Positions 10,201 through 20,666 of a stretch of DNA of 64,000 bases are shown here, one piece after another (the first letter of the stretch is position 1; each line of letters opens with the position of its first letter). The stretch is from Acipenser ruthenus (lineage: Eukaryota; Chordata; Actinopteri; Acipenseriformes; Acipenseridae): positions 22,241,188 through 22,305,187 of the forward strand of contig NC_081198.1 of assembly GCF_902713425.1 (NCBI RefSeq), given 5' to 3'. Under the pieces are notes generated by a model that was not told where the DNA came from, did not search any database, and worked only from the letters and a program-made list of their open reading frames with translations. The position numbers and the translations under genes are program-made.

Positions 10201-10700
10201 CTCCGGTCTACGTCCCTCAGAGCACAATTGAAGTCACCTGACACGATGACGGGTACGTTCCCCAGCAGGAGTGGACGCAGCTGTGGAAAAAAATGAACTC
10301 TTTCGTTTTGGTTAGTGGGTGCGTAGACATTGACCAGTCTGAGGGGAGTGTTGTTGTATGTCACATCCACGCTCAGAATTCTACCAGGTTCTACCTCCCT
10401 GCTGCTGCGGGAGGTAATAAATGGGTTTTTAAACAGGATACCTACTCCGTCGGCTCTGGCTATGTTGGAGCCCGACCAGAAGGAGTCCCCCAGGGTCCAA
10501 CTCTCCTTCAGGTCCCTATAATCAGGGCTCGACGAAATACCACACTCCTGCAGAAAGATGAGATCTGCTTTCAAGTTAGCTAGATAGTTTAGTACATCAA
10601 ATCTTTTTTGTGTCTCCCTGATGCTCCTGACATTAACAGACACACATATCAGGGCCATCAGGGTAGCTAACAAGAAAAGGAGTCGCTGCGTCCACCCCAT
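7257..10700 (-). CDS. ORF2 of A2: endonuclease/reverse transcriptase, 1147 aa, intact
   Basis: The frame is open from ATG at 10700. The N-terminus is hydrophobic (MGWTQRLLFLLATLMALIC) before the APE domain: NVRSI near residue 25, QECG near 50, GDFN near 155 and SDHR near 234. The RT has GKTPGPDGIP near 472, NWRPISLL near 520, GVRQGCPLSPLLY, and YMDD near 700. A C-terminal zinc motif CPYAKC...HIFWEC lies near 1015-1033. The protein nicks the U2 gene and primes reverse transcription there. YMDD in place of the more usual YADD of LINEs is noteworthy. It starts five bases after the ORF1 stop. Confidence 0.95.
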   Translation of the reverse strand: MGWTQRLLFLLATLMALICVSVNVRSIRETQKRFDVLNYLANLKADLIFLQECGISSSPDYRDLKESWTLGDSFWSGSNIARADGVGILFKNPFITSRSSREVEPGRILSVDVTYNNTPLRLVNVYAPTNQNERVHFFPQLRPLLLGNVPVIVSGDFNCALRDVDRSRPRNDRSSRVLSSVIFDFSLCDAGKDLVPPFTWVSSSGTSFSRIDLVLHTSSLTKTAVDTQAVFFSDHRLLQVTLQVPQTSQMGSGVWKLNTSLLDDPSIAAAYKSRLVEWTTLRDLFNSPIEWWEMVKIRTKGYFIAAGKRKAKERRAKYKHLNAALQRLSLLQLRGFPVSDEIAQTKLDLSVLCREEQRKVMHNAKVQKMEEDEKCTRFFFQKTREKRHLMSSMLDSRGRIVEDSEGVKKVVENFYRDLYNIKATDDTLIEWFLSQLEPDSVRDDEEEEKDPELTLEELTQAVKTMNTGKTPGPDGIPGEYYHLFWDTLKVHLAEVYRAVYREKRLGPSMRESVITLLHKKGEVKDLRNWRPISLLCVDYKILAKALMLRLQVHLPLVIGPDQACGVPGRSITDILMLTRDILAYSRERNHPLCLFNLDQEKAFDRVSHEYMYKVMDQMKFAPGLREWVKTIYTNISTRVLVNRHLTGKISIQSGVRQGCPLSPLLYVVCIEPLLQAIRRDTNITGFQLPGSNGVQVKTTAYMDDVSLICTNTSSVPRISNILEKYCTATGAVINKSKSEVYVSKNWQVDRELSDMYPVKKDKIKILGLIIENNSSGAQSWMAAINQVRKKIGGWSTRSLTMTGRVLITKSILFPILSYVGKIFPPDRTTKKVVDRIIHRFIWGSKMERVKRATLSKADKKGGKGVPDVVQLTRVQGLTQTIKNIQALDRKVCYMNRFYFATCLRALGLCTIDNTVPYSWDPPLYYRTLRDTIYKLGLDKAKLASWEYKAVTKYLAGSQEIEKVATFSLTQSQKIWENVSHSCLSNVQKDIAWNTVHSALPTRAFMFRRGLAQVETCPYAKCRKRETPAHIFWECDVAGSVWLSVSVFLNRFADTAKMTAETVLYGPAGGIDTSTAKCVWRVINVVKQILWEGRNVCVYHKQELDTITTTRRAQTLIKDFVILDIRTLGKDKACAEWRIAGLQDVKME

Positions 10701-10705
10701 AGCGA

Positions 10706-12651
10706 CTATGATTGGGAGGTCGGGACACTCTTCCTACTCTTAGCTCTACGCTTGCTTCGAGGGGGCTTGGGCTTATTTGCAACTCCCATCACCCCTGAGA
10801 AGGTACTCACTGCTGCCTCGTCCAAGAAGGCACCGTCTTTATATGCACAGTACGTGGAGTTGTTGGGGCTATTCAACTCCCCACAAGGTAAGTCTGGTGG
10901 AACTTGCTCAGGGCCCCTCGGAACGTGTGGGTCAGCTTTGTCCTGGGGGGGGGTTATGACAGACAGCATTCTTTGGCTGTTACCGTCTGTTGAATTGGAG
11001 CTGTTAGCAGTCTTCTGGCTTACCGCGTCCAGGGGTATTCCCATGTCCTCCAGTGCTGTATCTAGGAGGACCTCTAGGGGGCCCCTGGTTTTGCCCATAC
11101 AAGGGAGGGGGTCAAGGATGCTTTGAAGGGAGGCCCTTCGCTTGAAGAGGGTCATTGCTACCGAGGTACTGCTGGTCAGGGAAGGTGTTGACCCCGACCT
11201 CTCCCTCGGTGCATTAGTGAACACCTCTTCTGCGAGGTGTGCTAGGGTTTGTGCCAACGACTGGGAAGGCTGGCTGGGGATGCCCTGGCTGGCTGCTACC
11301 TGCCCACTAGGCGGCAGTGTAGCCGTCCCACTCGCCTCCGTCTCTGCCTGCGAGGGCAAGACTGGGGACTTTGTGTGGACATTAGCTGGTTTTGGATCTA
11401 TGGGGGCCACCTGCAACTTGCTGTCTTTGATCCTGATCTTCTTTCTTTTCCCCCCCTCGTCTCTACCCTTTCTTTTCCCCACCCTCTGCTGGTTCTTCAC
11501 TCCCTTCCCCTCCTTCTCACTCTCACTTTCACTGTCGCTTTTGCTTTCCTCCCCCACGGACTCAATCCTTATGGCGTCATAACAAGAGCCGAGGGGGAGT
11601 GCTGGCGCTGAGAGGGCCCTACTCAGGGGGGGGCCGCTGCTGGGTCCGGGCTCCCTCCCTGACTCGTGTTCTGCATCAGAGGAGCTACTGGAGGAGCTAG
11701 TGGAGTGGCTGTTGTACTCTCTCTCTGGGCTGGGGGAAGGGGTCCTCGTAAAACGGGACATGTCTCGGGGGCGGGGGGGTGAGGGGGTGCTGGTGATGAT
11801 GGTGGTGCTGGAGTCTGGGTCTTGGATACTGTTGGTGGTGATGTGGACTGATCTTTGTTACTTGCTCCCTCTTCCTGCTCAGGCCTAGGCTTGTTCATGT
11901 TTGCCTTGCTGGCTCTGGCCATGTTGGCATAGGAAGAGGGGCAGTCCTTAAACAGGTGCCCCTTCTTTCCACACAAATTGCACTGCCTCTCTTCTCTGCA
12001 GTGGCTGGTCTCGTGGGGGGCGCCGCAGTTCCTGCACTTGACTACAGTACACGCGGCCGCCAGGTGTCCTAATTCCCCACATTTCCTGCAGAGTTTTGGC
12101 ATCCCATTATAGAATACCAGCCCTCTGTTGGGCCCTAACACTATGGAGTTTGGAATGTGGCGGACGCCTCCAATGCCCGATGGATCAACATTAAGGCGTA
12201 CCAGCCACTTTCTGGCTCCTGTCCAAACCCCATCTTCATCTGTAATTTTCCTCCCTTCTGATGACACCCTCCCATAGCGGTTAAGCCATGTTGTAATATC
12301 ATAGTCGCTAACAGCCTCATTGAAAAATTGGACAGTAACAACTTTCATTTCTCTGTCTGTCAGTGCATCCACACAAAATTCTTTGTATGGAGCGAGATAT
12401 TTATTCTCCCCCCAAAAGGACCACATTTCTTGTAACTTTTGGGGGTTCCTAAAACTGACCTCAAACACTTCCTTAAGCCCTGGCAATTTCACCAAACAAT
12501 TCAAGTCAGAAGGGGAAAAACCCATACCCCTCTGAAGAATGGTCCGGCTGAACTCCAGTCTCGTCAGTCCTGGTTCCGTTTCATCTTGCTTGTTTCTTGT
12601 GAAGCGCACCGCATTGTGCCTCCTGGTTTCCTGGGTTGGCCGGAACGCCAT
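10706..12651 (-). pseudogene. ORF1 of A2: zinc-knuckle protein, one frameshift
   Basis: The first part (12651-11623, 342 codons) starts MAFRPTQETRRHNAVRF and holds the three CCHC knuckles at about residues 187-236. The rest (11761-10706) is open in another frame to the natural end KSRKSVPTSQS at 10706. The two overlap around a G-rich stretch near 11775-11790, where A2 has one G fewer than A3. The C-terminal half is Ser/Glu/Lys-rich and then Pro-rich. The nine-G run near 10946 keeps the C-terminal frame, unlike A1 and A3. Confidence 0.82.
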
Positions 12652-13350
12652 CCTTCAGCTGGCTCCTCCGATTGGGGTGGGAGAAGCCTCTGGACGTCCG
12701 GGTTGTCTCTCTCTACGGAAAAGAGACAACGTAAGCAGCAAATCTGGGCAGTTGAAGGAACTATTACTTTAGTCCCTGAGGAGATGGTCGCCTCGCAAGA
12801 GGGACCCCCTCCCCAGGTGAACGGTGTCCTTCCCTGGCGGAGTAGGGGGCGCTGCTTGGCACCGAGACCACGTAGGAAGAATCGTGGCTGTGACGCCTCC
12901 TCGGGGTCCGGGGCCGCCCTCTGCTCCTCCCAGATAGCGCCCTCTGCTGGGCGCCTGCTGCTCTCTCGGTCTGGATCTCGATTACAATCAAGGGCTGGGG
13001 ATGAGGTCGTCTAGGTCATCAAAGGGTCCTCAAAGGTCGTCTGGATGGTAGGTCCTCCTTCTCTCTAACTCCAGGAACGTCTGGAAAAGCCGGAACCGCC
13101 TGAAAAAGAAAAAAACGGGAACCGCCTGAAAAAGAAAAAACTGCTCTCAACAGTCAACAAAATCTTGAAAGACCCTCGGCCTGGATTGGGCAAGCCAAAA
13201 CCAGACTGAGCATTAGTCTTCCAAAAAGTTGCCGAGCTGAAGAAAGCCAGTCAAAAATAAAAAAAATTCTGTTCCTCCTCAACCGAACAAACCTCTCACA
13301 GACCCTCGGAGGGAGCGGGCAATGCCACTACCCTCTAAACCTTAGTCTTA
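12652..13350 (-). other. 5' UTR of A2
   Basis: Nearly identical to the 5' UTR of A1, including the ggaaccgcctgaaaaaga repeat and the two monomers (inner about 13165-13255, outer 13298-13386). Confidence 0.6.
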
Positions 13351-13386
13351 GAAAGATTTATTCGAACTGAAGAGAAGCCAGAGTAT
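13351..13386 (-). other. U5 snRNA 5'-end leader of A2
   Basis: Same 36 nt as in A1, beginning ATACTCTGG at 13386 and ending AAATCTTTC. 33 of 36 match U5 as recalled. Confidence 0.8.
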
Positions 13387-13684
13387 ATGGCTGGCTAAGA
13401 AGGACCTGGCATAGGGACATGTTCCACCACACTTGTCTGGTTAGCTGCATGCTCCCAGGAAACAAACTGCTGCTGTCTACATCATCACCACATGTGAATA
13501 AAAGAAAGAAAGACAGCAAGAAAGAAAGAGAGAAAGAAAAAGAAAGAAAGAAAGAGAGAAAGAAAAAAAAAGAAGTAAAACGGCGGGAAAACTTGCATCA
13601 ACACTGGCACTCTCCCTCCAGCAGGGGTAGACAAAATGCTCACAGGAGAGATCCAGATCTGACTTTGACCAACGTTAGAGAAAG

Positions 13685-13872
13685 GTGTGCACCGTTCCCG
13701 GAGGTACTGCAATACCGGGCCGATGCGTGGAGTGGACGGAGCAAGCCCCTGTTCCATCTCCCGATTCCAAAAATCAATTTAATATATGGTCCAATGATAG
13801 GGGACGTATCAGATATTAAACTGATAAGAACAGATACTACACTTGATCTTAGCCAAAAGGCCGAGAAGCGAT
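13685..13872 (-). ncRNA. RNU2: U2 snRNA gene 2, stem IIa variant
   Basis: 188 nt, complete. Two neighbouring changes at nt 79-80 (plus strand ccaatgatag in place of cccctgatag) break the two top pairs of stem IIa, which must form for U2 snRNP activity. The rest, including GTAGTA, the Sm site and the 3' box, matches the consensus. Its product is probably impaired, so it may be a pseudogene despite full length. Confidence 0.9.
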
Positions 13873-14472
13873 GGCGACTTGGCCCTTGCCCGGGGCCCCC
13901 CAGCCCGGACGGCACAGGGGGATTCAAAGGTGGGTGCAAAATTTCAAGCACAAGCAGACCCCAAAAAAACGGGCTGCTGCTTCCAGAGGGGAAATGTGCA
14001 ATTTAAGCAGGAGAAAACAAAACAAAGCAAAAACACACACATAACACCAAAAACAAAACATAAACTGGCGGAGTGCGTCTTACAAATAGTCATGCCAAGC
14101 TGCTATGCTGTGCAAGGTGCCTTGGGTAACTACAACTGTGCCTCGCTGGCTGGCTGGCTTGCTAAAAAGGTCCTGGCATAGGGACATGTTCCACCACACT
14201 TGTCTGGTTAGCTGCATGCTCCCAGGAAACAACCTGCTGCTGTCTACATCATCACCACATGTGAATAAAAGAAAGAAAGACAGCAAGAAAGAAAGAGAGA
14301 AGAAAGAGAGAAAGAGAGAAAGAAAGAGAGAAAGAAAGAAAGAGAGAAAGAAAAAAAAAGAAGTAAAACGGCGGGAAAACTTGCATCAACACTGGCACTC
14401 TCCCTCCAGCAGGGGTAGACAAAATGCTCACAGGAGAGATCCAGATCTGACTTTGACCAACGTTAGAGAAAG

Positions 14473-14626
14473 GTGTGCACCGTTCCCGGAGGTACTGCAA
14501 TACCGGGCCGATGCGTGGAGTGGACGGAGCAAGCCCCTGTTCCATCTCCCGATTCCAAAAATCAATTTAATATATGGTCCCCTGATAGCGGACGTATCAG
14601 ATATTAAACTGATAAGAACAGATACT
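14473..14626 (-). pseudogene. U2 fragment, nt about 35-188, 3' flank of A3
   Basis: Same extent as the fragment beside A2. One stem IIa base differs (14589). A3 joins at nt 35-39. Confidence 0.9.
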
Positions 14627-15269
14627 CTTTTATTGAGATTTTACATTTTTTTACATTTACACCCATTCGTTTTTTCATTCATTTTACATTTCTTTTAAAG
14701 ATGACATTCATGCATACAGACATACATTTTGTTTTAAAAGCATTTAAAATACATTTAAAAACACCAAGACAATTGTGCTTTGTACATGGTTAAAACAGAC
14801 ACAGATTAAAATCAACATGAAAAAAACCTGTGCTGTTTTAAAAGTGACTGGAAAAAAAGAACCATCTATAAAAAACCAGTGCTTGTGAGGGCCGGGGAGT
14901 GCTCTCTAAAAGGTTCAAAAGTGAACATAAAACTAGATCTAAAACAGGGACAGGGGAAAAGGGACAGTGTATAAAACAGTGAGTTAAAATTCTAAAATTT
15001 TAAAACACTTAAAATGTAACTTTTAATAGTTTACATTAAAAATCTTAAAGATACATAAAACAAAACAAAACAAAATCAAATAAAACATTCAACGTAAATC
15101 AAATAAAAGTCCATAAAACTGAAACAAAAGACTACATAAAACCAGGGCACCGTTGAAAAACGGTCATGCCAGCTAAAAAGGGCGGAATGCTGGCATGACA
15201 AAATAAATAAAAGGCTTAGCGGTGCCCCGTAGTCCCGCTCCTAGGAGCTAGCGGTTCCAGTTTTTTCCT

Positions 15270-18200
15270 TTATTCCATCTTCACGTCCTGAAGTCCGGCG
15301 ATCCTCCACTCCGCGCAGGCCTTGTCCTTCCCGAGGGTCCGGATGTCCAGAATTACAAAGTCCTTGATAAGAGTTTGTGCCCTTCTGGTCGTGGTGATAG
15401 TGTCTAGCTCCTGCTTGTGATAGACACAGACGTTACGGCCTTCCCACAGGATCTGCTTGACAACATTGATGACACGCCAAACGCACTTAGCTGTGCTGGT
15501 AGTGATTCCTCCCGCAGGCCCATAGAGCACAGTCTCAGCGGTCATCTTGGCCGTGTCAGCAAACCTGTTTAGGAAGACAGAGACAGAGAGCCAGACACTG
15601 CCAGCCACATCACACTCCCAGAAGATATGGGCTGGTGTTTCTCTCTTGCGGCACTTTGCATAGGGGCATGTTTCTACTTGGGCTAGTCCCCTCCTGAACA
15701 TGAACGCTCGAGTGGGGAGTGCACTGTGGACGGTGTTCCATGCTATATCCTTCTGGACATTACTGAGGCAGCTGTGAGACACATTCTCCCAGATTTTTTG
15801 GCTTTGGGTGAGGGAGAAAGTAGCTACTTTTTCAATTTCCTGGGAACCGGCAAGATATTTAGTTACAGCCTTGTATTCCCAGGAGGCCAATTTTGCTTTA
15901 TCTAAGCCCAATTTATATATAGTGTCCCTTAAGGTTCTATAATACAATGGGGGGTCCCAGGAGTACGGCACGGTGTTATCAATAGTGCAGAGGCCCAAGG
16001 CCCTGAGACAGGTGGCAAAATAGAAACGATTCATGTAACATACCTTCCTGTCCAGGGCCTGGATGTTCTTGATAGTTTGCGTGAGCCCCTGCACTCGGGT
16101 GAGCTGCACAACCTCCGGGACCCCCTTACCTCCCTTCTTGTCGGCTTTACTCAGGGTGGCTCGCTTTACCCTCTCCATCTTGCTGCCCCAGATAAAGCGG
16201 TGGATAATGCGGTCCACCACTTTTTTGGTGGTCCTGTCTGGGGGAAAGATTTTTCCTACATAAGAGAGGATGGGGAACAGTATAGACTTGGTTATTAATA
16301 CTCTACCCGTCATTGTTAAGGATCTTGTGCTCCATCCGCCAATCTTTTTACGGACCTGGTTAATGGCCGCCGTCCAGCTCTGGGCCCCCGAGCTATTGTT
16401 CTCGAAAATGAGGCCCAGAATCTTGATTTTGTCCTTTTTGACAGGGTACATGTCCGACAGTTCCCTATCTACCTGCCAATTTTTAGACACGTAGACTTCG
16501 CTCTTGGACTTATTAATCACTGCCCCGGTCGCCGTGCAGTACTTCTCAAGGATATTACTAATCCGAGGTACCGACGATGTGTTGGTGCAAATGAGTGACA
16601 CATCGTCCATATATGCTGTTGTTTTGACCTGGACCCTGTTGGATCCAGGCAGCTGGAAACCAGTTATATTGGTATCCCTACGAATTGCCTGCAGGAGGGG
16701 TTCAATGCACACGACATATAGCAGTGGGGATAGTGGGCAACCCTGTCTGACCCCTGACTGGATAGATATTTTACCAGTCAGGTGCCTGTTCACCAAGACT
16801 CGGGTACTAATGTTTGTATATATGGTTTTAACCCACTCCCTAAGTCCAGGAGCGAATTTCATCTGGTCCATCACTTTGTACATATATTCATGGCTTACCC
16901 TATCGAACGCCTTCTCCTGGTCAAGGTTGAACAGGCAGAGGGGATGGTTCCGTTCTCTAGAATAAGCCAGAATGTCCCTTGTTAACATTAAAATATCCGT
17001 GATGGACCTCCCTGGGACGCCACAAGCCTGGTCGGGGCCAATGACCAAAGGGAGGTGTACTTGTAGCCGGAGCATCAGAGCTTTGGCTAGTATCTTGTAA
17101 TCCACGCAAAGGAGGCTGATTGGGCGCCAATTCCGTAGATCTTTAACTTCCCCTTTCTTATGAAGGAGAGTAATTACACTCTCCCGCATAGAAGGGCCCA
17201 ACCGCTTCTCCCTGTAGACCGCTCTGTAGACCTCCGCTAAATGGACTTTTAGCGTGTCCCAAAAAAGATGGTAATACTCACCCGGGATGCCATCTGGACC
17301 TGGCGTCTTACCGGTGTTCATGGTCTTAACCGCCTGGGTGAGCTCCTCCAGCGTGAGTTCTGGGTTCTTCTCCTCCTCCTCCTCGTCCCGCACTGAGTCA
17401 GGCTCCAACTGGCTCAGGAACCACTCTATCAGGGTGTCATCTGTAGCTTTGATGTTATACAGGTCCCTATAGAAGTTCTCTACCACTTTTTTCACTCCCT
17501 CACTATCCTCTACTATCCTCCCCCTGCTGTCGAGCATGGAGGACATCAAGTGCCGCTTCTCCCTCATTTTCTGGAAGAAGAAGCGAGTACACTTTTCGTC
17601 TTCCTCCATTTTTTGCACTTTTGCATTGTGCATGACCTTTCGTTGTTCCTCCCTACAAAGCACTGAAAGATCTAGCTTGGTCTGGGCTATCTCGTCGCTT
17701 ACAGGGAACCCCCGAAGCTGAAGCAGGCTCAGACGCTGGAGGGCAGCATTCAGGTATTTATATTTGGCCCTCCTTTCTTTTGCTTTCCTCTTGCCTGCTG
17801 CTATGAAATAACCCTTAGTTCTCATTTTGACCATCTCCCACCACTCTATAGGGGAGTTGAATAGGTCACGCAAAGTGGTCCACTCAACAAGCCTGCTCTT
17901 ATAGGCTGCAGCTATGGAGGGGTCATCAAGTAAGGAGGTGTTTAATTTCCAGACCCCTGACCCCATCTGGGAGGTCTGAGGGACCTGCAATGTTACCTGC
18001 AGGAGCCTATGGTCAGAGAAGAAGACGGCCTGGGTGTCTACTGCCGTCTTCGTAAGGGAGCTGGTATGCAGGACGAGATCTATACGGGAGAAGGAGGTCC
18101 CAGATGAGCTCACCCAGGTAAAGGGAGGCACCAGGTCCTTACCTGCATCACACAGGGAGAAATCAGATATTACGGAGGACAAAACTCTACTAGAGCGGTC

Positions 18201-18713
18201 GTTGCGTGGCCTGCTCCGGTCTACGTCCCTCAGAGCACAATTGAAGTCACCTGACACGATGACGGGTACGTTCCCCAGCAGGAGTGGACGCAGCTGTGGA
18301 AAAAATTGAACTCTTTCGTTTTGGTTAGTGGGTGCGTAGACATTGACCAGTCTGAGGGGAGTGTTGTTGTATGTCACATCCACGCTCAGAATTCTACCAG
18401 GTTCTACCTCCCTGCTGCTGCGGGAGGTAATAAATGGGTTTTTAAACAGGATACCTACTCCGTCGGCTCTGGCTATGTTGGAGCCCGACCAGAAGGAGTC
18501 CCCCAGGGTCCAACTCTCCTTCAGGTCCCTATAATCAGGGCTCGACGAAATACCACACTCCTGCAGAAAGATGAGATCTGCTTTCAAGTTAGCTAGATAG
18601 TTTAGTACATCAAATCTTTTTTGTGTCTCCCTGATGCTCCTGACATTAACAGACACACATATCAGGGCCATCAGGGTAGCTAACAAGAAAAGGAGTCGCT
18701 GCGTCCACCCCAT
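15270..18713 (-). CDS. ORF2 of A3: endonuclease/reverse transcriptase, 1147 aa, intact
   Basis: Open from ATG at 18713 with all motifs of the A2 protein in the same places. A few residues differ from A2 (for example MVKMRTKG for MVKIRTKG, and GSNRVQV for GSNGVQV). Intact frames at this level of similarity point to recent activity or recent duplication. Confidence 0.95.
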   Translation of the reverse strand: MGWTQRLLFLLATLMALICVSVNVRSIRETQKRFDVLNYLANLKADLIFLQECGISSSPDYRDLKESWTLGDSFWSGSNIARADGVGILFKNPFITSRSSREVEPGRILSVDVTYNNTPLRLVNVYAPTNQNERVQFFPQLRPLLLGNVPVIVSGDFNCALRDVDRSRPRNDRSSRVLSSVISDFSLCDAGKDLVPPFTWVSSSGTSFSRIDLVLHTSSLTKTAVDTQAVFFSDHRLLQVTLQVPQTSQMGSGVWKLNTSLLDDPSIAAAYKSRLVEWTTLRDLFNSPIEWWEMVKMRTKGYFIAAGKRKAKERRAKYKYLNAALQRLSLLQLRGFPVSDEIAQTKLDLSVLCREEQRKVMHNAKVQKMEEDEKCTRFFFQKMREKRHLMSSMLDSRGRIVEDSEGVKKVVENFYRDLYNIKATDDTLIEWFLSQLEPDSVRDEEEEEKNPELTLEELTQAVKTMNTGKTPGPDGIPGEYYHLFWDTLKVHLAEVYRAVYREKRLGPSMRESVITLLHKKGEVKDLRNWRPISLLCVDYKILAKALMLRLQVHLPLVIGPDQACGVPGRSITDILMLTRDILAYSRERNHPLCLFNLDQEKAFDRVSHEYMYKVMDQMKFAPGLREWVKTIYTNISTRVLVNRHLTGKISIQSGVRQGCPLSPLLYVVCIEPLLQAIRRDTNITGFQLPGSNRVQVKTTAYMDDVSLICTNTSSVPRISNILEKYCTATGAVINKSKSEVYVSKNWQVDRELSDMYPVKKDKIKILGLIFENNSSGAQSWTAAINQVRKKIGGWSTRSLTMTGRVLITKSILFPILSYVGKIFPPDRTTKKVVDRIIHRFIWGSKMERVKRATLSKADKKGGKGVPEVVQLTRVQGLTQTIKNIQALDRKVCYMNRFYFATCLRALGLCTIDNTVPYSWDPPLYYRTLRDTIYKLGLDKAKLASWEYKAVTKYLAGSQEIEKVATFSLTQSQKIWENVSHSCLSNVQKDIAWNTVHSALPTRAFMFRRGLAQVETCPYAKCRKRETPAHIFWECDVAGSVWLSVSVFLNRFADTAKMTAETVLYGPAGGITTSTAKCVWRVINVVKQILWEGRNVCVYHKQELDTITTTRRAQTLIKDFVILDIRTLGKDKACAEWRIAGLQDVKME

Positions 18714-18718
18714 AGCGA

Positions 18719-20666
18719 CTATGATTGGGAGGTCGGGACACTCTTCCTACTCTTAGCTCTACGCTTGCTTCGAGGGGGCTTGGGCTTATTTGCAACTCCC
18801 ATCACCCCTGAGAAGGTACTCACTGCTGCCTCGTCCAAGAAGGCACCGTCTTTATATGCACAGTACGTGGAGTTGTTGGGGCTATTCAACTCCCCACAAG
18901 GTAAGTCTGGTGGAACTTGCTCAGGGCCCCTCGGAACGTGTGGGTCAGCTTTGTCCTGGGGGGGGGGTTATGACAGACAGCATTCTTTGGCTGTTACTGT
19001 CTGTTGAGTTGGAGCTGTTAGCAGACTTCTGGCTTACCGCGTCCAGGGGTATTCCCATGTCCTCCAGTGCTGTATCTAGGAGGACCTCTAGGGGGCCCCT
19101 GGTTTTGCCCATACAAGGGAGGGGGTCAAGGATGCTTTGAAGGGAGGCCCTTCGCTTGAAGAGGGTCATTGCTACCGAGGTACTGCTGGTCAGGGAAGGT
19201 GTTGACCCCGACCTCTCCCTCGGTGCATTAGTGAACACCTCTTCTGCGAGGTGTGCTAGGGTTTGTGCCAACGACTGGGAAGGCTGGCTGGGGATGCCCT
19301 GGCTGGCTGCTACCTGCCCACTAGGCGGCAGTGTAGCCGTCCCACTCGCCTCCGTCTCTGCCTGCGAGGGCAAGACTGGGGACTTTGTGTGGACATTAGC
19401 TGGTTTTGGATTTATGGGGGCCACCTGCAACTTGCTGTCTTTGATCCTGATCTTCTTTCTTTTCCCCCCCTCGTCTCTACCCTTTCTTTTCCCCACCCTC
19501 TGCTGGTTCTTCACTCCCTTCCCCTCCTTCTCACTCTCACTTTCACTGTCGCTTTCGCTTTCCTCCCCCACGGACTCAATCCTTATGGCGTCATAACGAG
19601 AGCCGAGGGGGAGTGCTGGCACTGAGAGGGCCCTACTCAGGGGGGGGCCGCTGCTGGGTCCGGGCTCCCTCCCTGCCTCGTGTTCTGCATCAGAGGAGCT
19701 ACTGGAGGAGCTAGTGGAGTAGCTGTTGTACTCTCTCTCTGGGCTGGGGGAAGGGGTCCTCGTAAAACGGGACATGTCTCGGGGGCGGGGGGGTGAGGGG
19801 GGTGCTGGTGATGATGGTGGTGCTGGAGTCTGGGTCTTGGATACTGTTGGTGGTGATGTGGACTGATCTTTGTTACTTTCTCCCTCTTCCTGCTCAGGCC
19901 TAGGCTTGTTCGTATTTGCCTTGCTGGCTCTGGCCATGTTGGCATAGGAAGAGGGGCAGTCCTTAAACAGGTGCCCCTTCTTTCCACACAAATTGCACTG
20001 CCTCTCTTCTCTGCAGTGGCTGGTCTCGTGGGGGGCGCCGCAGTTCCTGCACTTGACTACAGTACATGCGGCCACCAGGTGTCCTAATTCCCCACATTTC
20101 CTGCAGAGTTTTGGCATCCCATTATAGAATACCAGCCCTCTGTTGGGCCCTAACACTATGGAGTTTGGAATGTGGCGGACGCCTCCAATGCCCGATGGAT
20201 CAACATTAAGGCGTACCAGCCTCTTTCTGGCTCCTGTCCAAACCCCATCTTCATCTGTAATTTTCCTCCCTTCTGATGACACCCTCCCATAGCGGTTAAG
20301 CCATGTTGTAATATCATAGTCGCTAACAGCCTCATTGAAAAATTGGACAGTAACAACTTTCATTTCTCTGTCTGTCAGTGCATCCACACAAAATTCTTTG
20401 TATGGAGCGAGATATTTATTCTCCCCCCAAAAGGACCACATTTCTTGTAACTTTTGGGGGTTCCTAAAACTGACCTCAAACACTTCCTTAAGCCCTGGCA
20501 ATTTCACCAAACAATTCAAGTCAGAAGGGGAAAAACCCATACCCCTCTGAAGAATGGTCCGGCTGAACTCCAGTCTCGTCAGTCCTGGTTCCGTTTCCTC
20601 TTGCTGGGTCCTTGTGAAGCGCACCGCATTGTGCCTCCTAGTCTCCTGGGTTGGCCGGAACGCCAT
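18719..20666 (-). pseudogene. ORF1 of A3: zinc-knuckle protein, nearly whole
   Basis: One frame of 573 codons runs from 20666 to 18945: N-terminal domain, three CCHC knuckles (about residues 187-236), a Pro/Ser-rich linker, a run of SESESESE, a basic KRKKIRIKD stretch and a helical part near AHLAEEVFTNA. It ends early at a run of ten G, where A2 and A4 have nine and read on for about 80 more residues to the natural stop near 18719. The complete protein would be about 650 aa. Confidence 0.82.

Larger units (their letters stand above)
6621..13386 (-). mobile_element. Family A LINE copy A2, full length
   Basis: 6766 bp: U5-like leader (13351-13386), 5' UTR, ORF1 region (10706-12651), ORF2 (7257-10700) and a 3' UTR of 636 bp ending CTCAATAAAAG with no poly(A). 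The 3' end joins U2 nt 35-39. The 5' end joins the spacer of the next unit (minus strand CTTAGCCAGCC then AT), so no target-site duplication is visible and about 310 bp of spacer plus U2 nt 1-34 are absent. It is offset by about 7998 bp from A1 and 8013 bp from A3 with the same 5' junction. Confidence 0.92.
13387..14626 (-). repeat. U2 array segment between A2 and A3
   Basis: One full but altered U2 (13685-13872), its upstream spacer of the aatttc/ccccaaaaaaa type, and the 3' part of a second U2. Microsatellites lie at about 13499-13575 and 14266-14362. Confidence 0.85.

Noticed and set aside
8050-10583. Many plus-strand frames of 60-150 codons over the LINE ORF2 regions (repeated at every copy)
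   Set aside because: They are antisense shadows of ORF2, recur only because the elements recur, and have no recognisable domain.
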